Source of the DNA: Bacteroidota bacterium | GTDB taxonomy: Bacteria; Bacteroidota; Bacteroidia; Palsa-948 | Length of the DNA stretch: 41,952 nt | Direction: 5' to 3' | NCBI GenBank assembly: GCA_023251625.1 | Contig: JAHEYK010000007.1 | Location: forward strand, 1 to 41,952 | In this document: positions 39,953 to 41,952 of the stretch, one piece after another | Layout of the letters: each line of letters begins with the position of its first letter | How positions within the stretch are numbered: position 1 is the stretch's first letter | The notes under the pieces: model-generated | What the model saw: the letters and a program-made list of their open reading frames with translations, nothing else | Told to the model about the DNA's origin: nothing | The model's database searches: none | Made by a program: the position numbers and the translations under genes

Positions 39953-41377
39953 ATGAAGGGAAGATCTTTACAGATAGTGAAGCACATCATTGCTGATTTA
40001 ATCACTGCCGGAGCAGCATGGGTGTCTTTTTATGTATTCCGTAAGATCTATATCGAAAGCATTAAGTTCGGTCAGGACATTCCCATTGAGTTCGGCCGTA
40101 AATTTTATCTCGGCCTCATCATCATCCCCATTTTTTGGTTTGTATTATATGCTTCTACCGGTGCTTACAAAGATGTTTTCAGGAAGTCAAGATTGAAAGA
40201 ACTGAGCCAGACTTTTTTGATCTCACTCATAGGGGTTATCTTTATTTTCTTTACGCTTATACTGGATGATGAGATCATCACCTATAAATCATATTACCAA
40301 TCTTTTTTGGCGATCCTGGGCCTGCATTTTTCCATTACATTTTTTGTGCGGTATATTTTGGTGACCAGCACTGTTTACAAAGTGCATAACCGCATCATTG
40401 GGTTCAATACGCTGTTGGTAGGAAGCAACGAAGGCGCGTGGAAGATCTTCAACGAAATGGAGTCGCAAAAAAAATCTTCCGGAAATAAATTTGTGGGTTT
40501 TGTAATGGTAGATGATAAGAACGGATATTCCCATAAACTTCAGAATACAGTTCCCTGTCTGGGCAACATCAGCCATATCAAAACAAGCATCCGCGAAAAA
40601 AGCATTGAGGAGGTGATCATCGCCATCGAATCATCCGAGCACGAAAGCCTCGGTAAAATAATCGGGGAACTGGAAGGAACTCCTGCAAGTATTAAGATCA
40701 TTCCGGATATGTATGATATCCTTTCCGGTCAGGTGAAGATGAGCAACGTGCTGGGGACTCCGCTCATCGAGATCTCGCGTGATATCATGCCTGTATGGCA
40801 GCAAACCTTGAAACGGACTTTTGATATTGTGGTTTCCATCTTTGTACTTACTGTTTTCAGTCCTCTGTATCTAGCTATTGCCATCGGGGTAATGATGAGT
40901 TCTAAAGGAAGGATCATTTACAGCCACGAGCGGATAGGCAGGCATGGCGACCCTTTCATGATCCATAAGTTTCGCTCCATGTATTCGGATGCCGAGAAGC
41001 TGGGCCCGCAGCTGTCAAGCACGAATGATCCCCGCATTACGAAGTTCGGCAAGTTCATGCGTAGATCAAGACTGGATGAGCTCCCTCAGTTTTACAATGT
41101 GGTGATAGGGGATATGTCTATCGTAGGGCCACGGCCCGAGCGCCAGCATTTCATCGACCAGATCGTGAAGCGAGCCCCTCATTACAAACATTTATTAAAA
41201 GTGCGTCCAGGCATCACATCCTGGGGGCAAGTGAAATATGGCTATGCCGAAAATGTGGATCAAATGGTAGAACGCTTGAAGTTCGATGTGATCTATATCG
41301 AAAATATGTCCCTCGCGCTGGACTTCAAAATTTTAATTTACACGGTGATGATTATCCTGCAGGGTAGGGGGAAGTAA
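39953..41377 (+). CDS. Polyprenyl-phosphate sugar-1-phosphate transferase (WbaP/WcaJ type)
   Basis: 474 residues. Four to five N-terminal membrane helices (to ~140) precede a Rossmann-like CoA-binding domain (~146-250, IGFNTLLVGSNEGAWKIFNE) and the catalytic bacterial sugar-transferase domain (~282-474). Its motifs are KRTFDIVVSIFVLTVFSPLY, HERIGRHGDPFMIHKFRSMY, RRSRLDELPQFYNV and GDMSIVGPRPER. It moves a sugar phosphate from a nucleotide sugar to undecaprenyl phosphate at the inner membrane and so starts a surface polysaccharide or glycan. The sugar is not predictable. It is the first sign of a glycan locus, but the gene downstream is on the other strand with 3 bp between the stops. Confidence 0.95.
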   Translation: MKGRSLQIVKHIIADLITAGAAWVSFYVFRKIYIESIKFGQDIPIEFGRKFYLGLIIIPIFWFVLYASTGAYKDVFRKSRLKELSQTFLISLIGVIFIFFTLILDDEIITYKSYYQSFLAILGLHFSITFFVRYILVTSTVYKVHNRIIGFNTLLVGSNEGAWKIFNEMESQKKSSGNKFVGFVMVDDKNGYSHKLQNTVPCLGNISHIKTSIREKSIEEVIIAIESSEHESLGKIIGELEGTPASIKIIPDMYDILSGQVKMSNVLGTPLIEISRDIMPVWQQTLKRTFDIVVSIFVLTVFSPLYLAIAIGVMMSSKGRIIYSHERIGRHGDPFMIHKFRSMYSDAEKLGPQLSSTNDPRITKFGKFMRRSRLDELPQFYNVVIGDMSIVGPRPERQHFIDQIVKRAPHYKHLLKVRPGITSWGQVKYGYAENVDQMVERLKFDVIYIENMSLALDFKILIYTVMIILQGRGK

Positions 41378-41380
41378 GGA

Positions 41381-41952
41381 TCATTTCTGCAGCCCTTTCT
41401 CATAATACTTCTCATCAATTATTTTTCCGGCAGCATCATAGGCAAACATTTTTCCATCAAACACATTGCTTTTGCAATTGTATTTGAATTTGATGGTTCC
41501 GGTATTGTAATTTTCTATCCATTCACCTTCTTTTTTTCCGGCCATATAATTTCCTTCCATATAAACATTTCCATTATCGTGATAAAATGTCCATTTGCCG
41601 GTTTCAATTCCGTTGGCATAGGCTCCCAGCTGTTTCATTTTGCCGTTTTGAAAATACACCTTCCATATTCCGTCAAATTTTCCGTTTGAGTAATTGCCTG
41701 TAGTAAATAAAGTTCCGTCCGGGTAATAGGACGACCATGTTCCGATCCGTTCATTGTTTTTATAAGATCCTTTTTCCACAAGCACCCCCTGTTCAACGCC
41801 TTTTACTCTCGAAGGAAAATAATGCAGGTATTCTCCCTGCAGCGAATCATTTGAATAGGTTCCGCGCATCTCTACAGATCCGTTCGGATAATAACCGGTA
41901 AACAGCCCGTTCATTTTTCCGTTTTTATACCAGCATTCTTTTTGTTTTCTGT
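41381..41952 (-). CDS. YwqK/MORN-like repeat protein (5' end outside window)
   Basis: 190 codons are visible. An ATG at 41914 is in frame, but the frame stays open to the window end and the preceding residues (KQKECWYKNGKMNG) fit the same repeat, so the gene starts further on. At least seven repeats of ~23 residues are seen (GYYPNGSVEMRGTYSNDSLQ, then GTWSSYYPDGTLFTTGNYSN, then GKWTFYHDNGNVYMEGNY). This MORN-type/YwqK pattern folds as a beta solenoid. Databases often label it toxin-antitoxin YwqK family antitoxin; in Bacteroidota most copies have no toxin partner, and their role is unclear. Its export cannot be judged without the N-terminus. Confidence 0.85.
   Translation of the reverse strand, partial: RKQKECWYKNGKMNGLFTGYYPNGSVEMRGTYSNDSLQGEYLHYFPSRVKGVEQGVLVEKGSYKNNERIGTWSSYYPDGTLFTTGNYSNGKFDGIWKVYFQNGKMKQLGAYANGIETGKWTFYHDNGNVYMEGNYMAGKKEGEWIENYNTGTIKFKYNCKSNVFDGKMFAYDAAGKIIDEKYYEKGLQK

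Noticed and set aside
41381-41952. YwqK-like protein as antitoxin of a toxin-antitoxin pair
   Set aside because: No toxin gene is visible next to it; the name is a database label for the repeat and the gene is cut by the window end.

Overview
The window looks like chromosomal DNA of a Bacteroidota bacterium (Cytophagia/Flavobacteriia/Sphingobacteriia-like; I cannot place it more exactly). The evidence is a series of large secreted proteins ending in type IX secretion (T9SS) C-terminal domains of both type A and the gliding-motility-associated type B, promoters with the Bacteroidota -7 element TAnnTTTG (sometimes with a TTG about 20 bp upstream), A-rich start regions without Shine-Dalgarno sequences, and dispersed palindromic and low-complexity repeats of the kind common in this phylum. 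I see no tRNA, rRNA or CRISPR array.

Layout. 1-17.2 kb: seven T9SS-exported surface or secreted proteins on the + strand (SprB-repeat protein, two Kelch/Ig-module proteins, a third Ig-module protein, a beta-helix/CBM6 protein, an FG-GAP propeller and an RCC1 propeller), interrupted by one helical protein of unknown role on the - strand. 17.2-19.6 kb: PBP4-type DD-carboxypeptidase, pterin carbinolamine dehydratase, and a small membrane protein. 19.6-25.3 kb: a signalling block made of a periplasmic two-component-type propeller fused to a cytoplasmic PP2C/SpoIIE phosphatase, two unknown proteins, then SiaB-like kinase and SiaC-like phosphoprotein, closed by a terminator. This resembles the Pseudomonas SiaABC partner switch without the diguanylate cyclase SiaD. 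25.3-28.2 kb: an accessory stretch with dispersed repeats, an AAA/DUF4143 ATPase, a RelE-type toxin-antitoxin pair, an operator-like array next to the tail of a second DUF4143 gene, and a diverged extra copy of the priA 3' end. 28.2-41.9 kb: priA, a DtxR/MntR regulator with a clear operator and its Nramp-USP transporter, a small unknown protein, an EamA transporter, smpB, an outer-membrane barrel-like protein, pcm, a four-helix-bundle (S23) protein, a Gfo/Idh/MocA oxidoreductase with a lipoprotein, a polyprenyl-phosphate sugar transferase, and the end of a YwqK/MORN-like repeat protein.

The strongest points for a second look are: (i) the SiaABC-like partner switch with a propeller sensor; (ii) dispersed intergenic-type repeats inside coding sequence, forming signal-peptide regions of two genes and an internal insert in PriA; (iii) five genes whose start codon lies only 4-6 nt after a TAnnTTTG box, which predicts leaderless mRNAs; (iv) the relics between the toxin-antitoxin pair and priA; and (v) matched module order in the three Ig-repeat adhesins. 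All calls are from reading the sequence; no database search was run.
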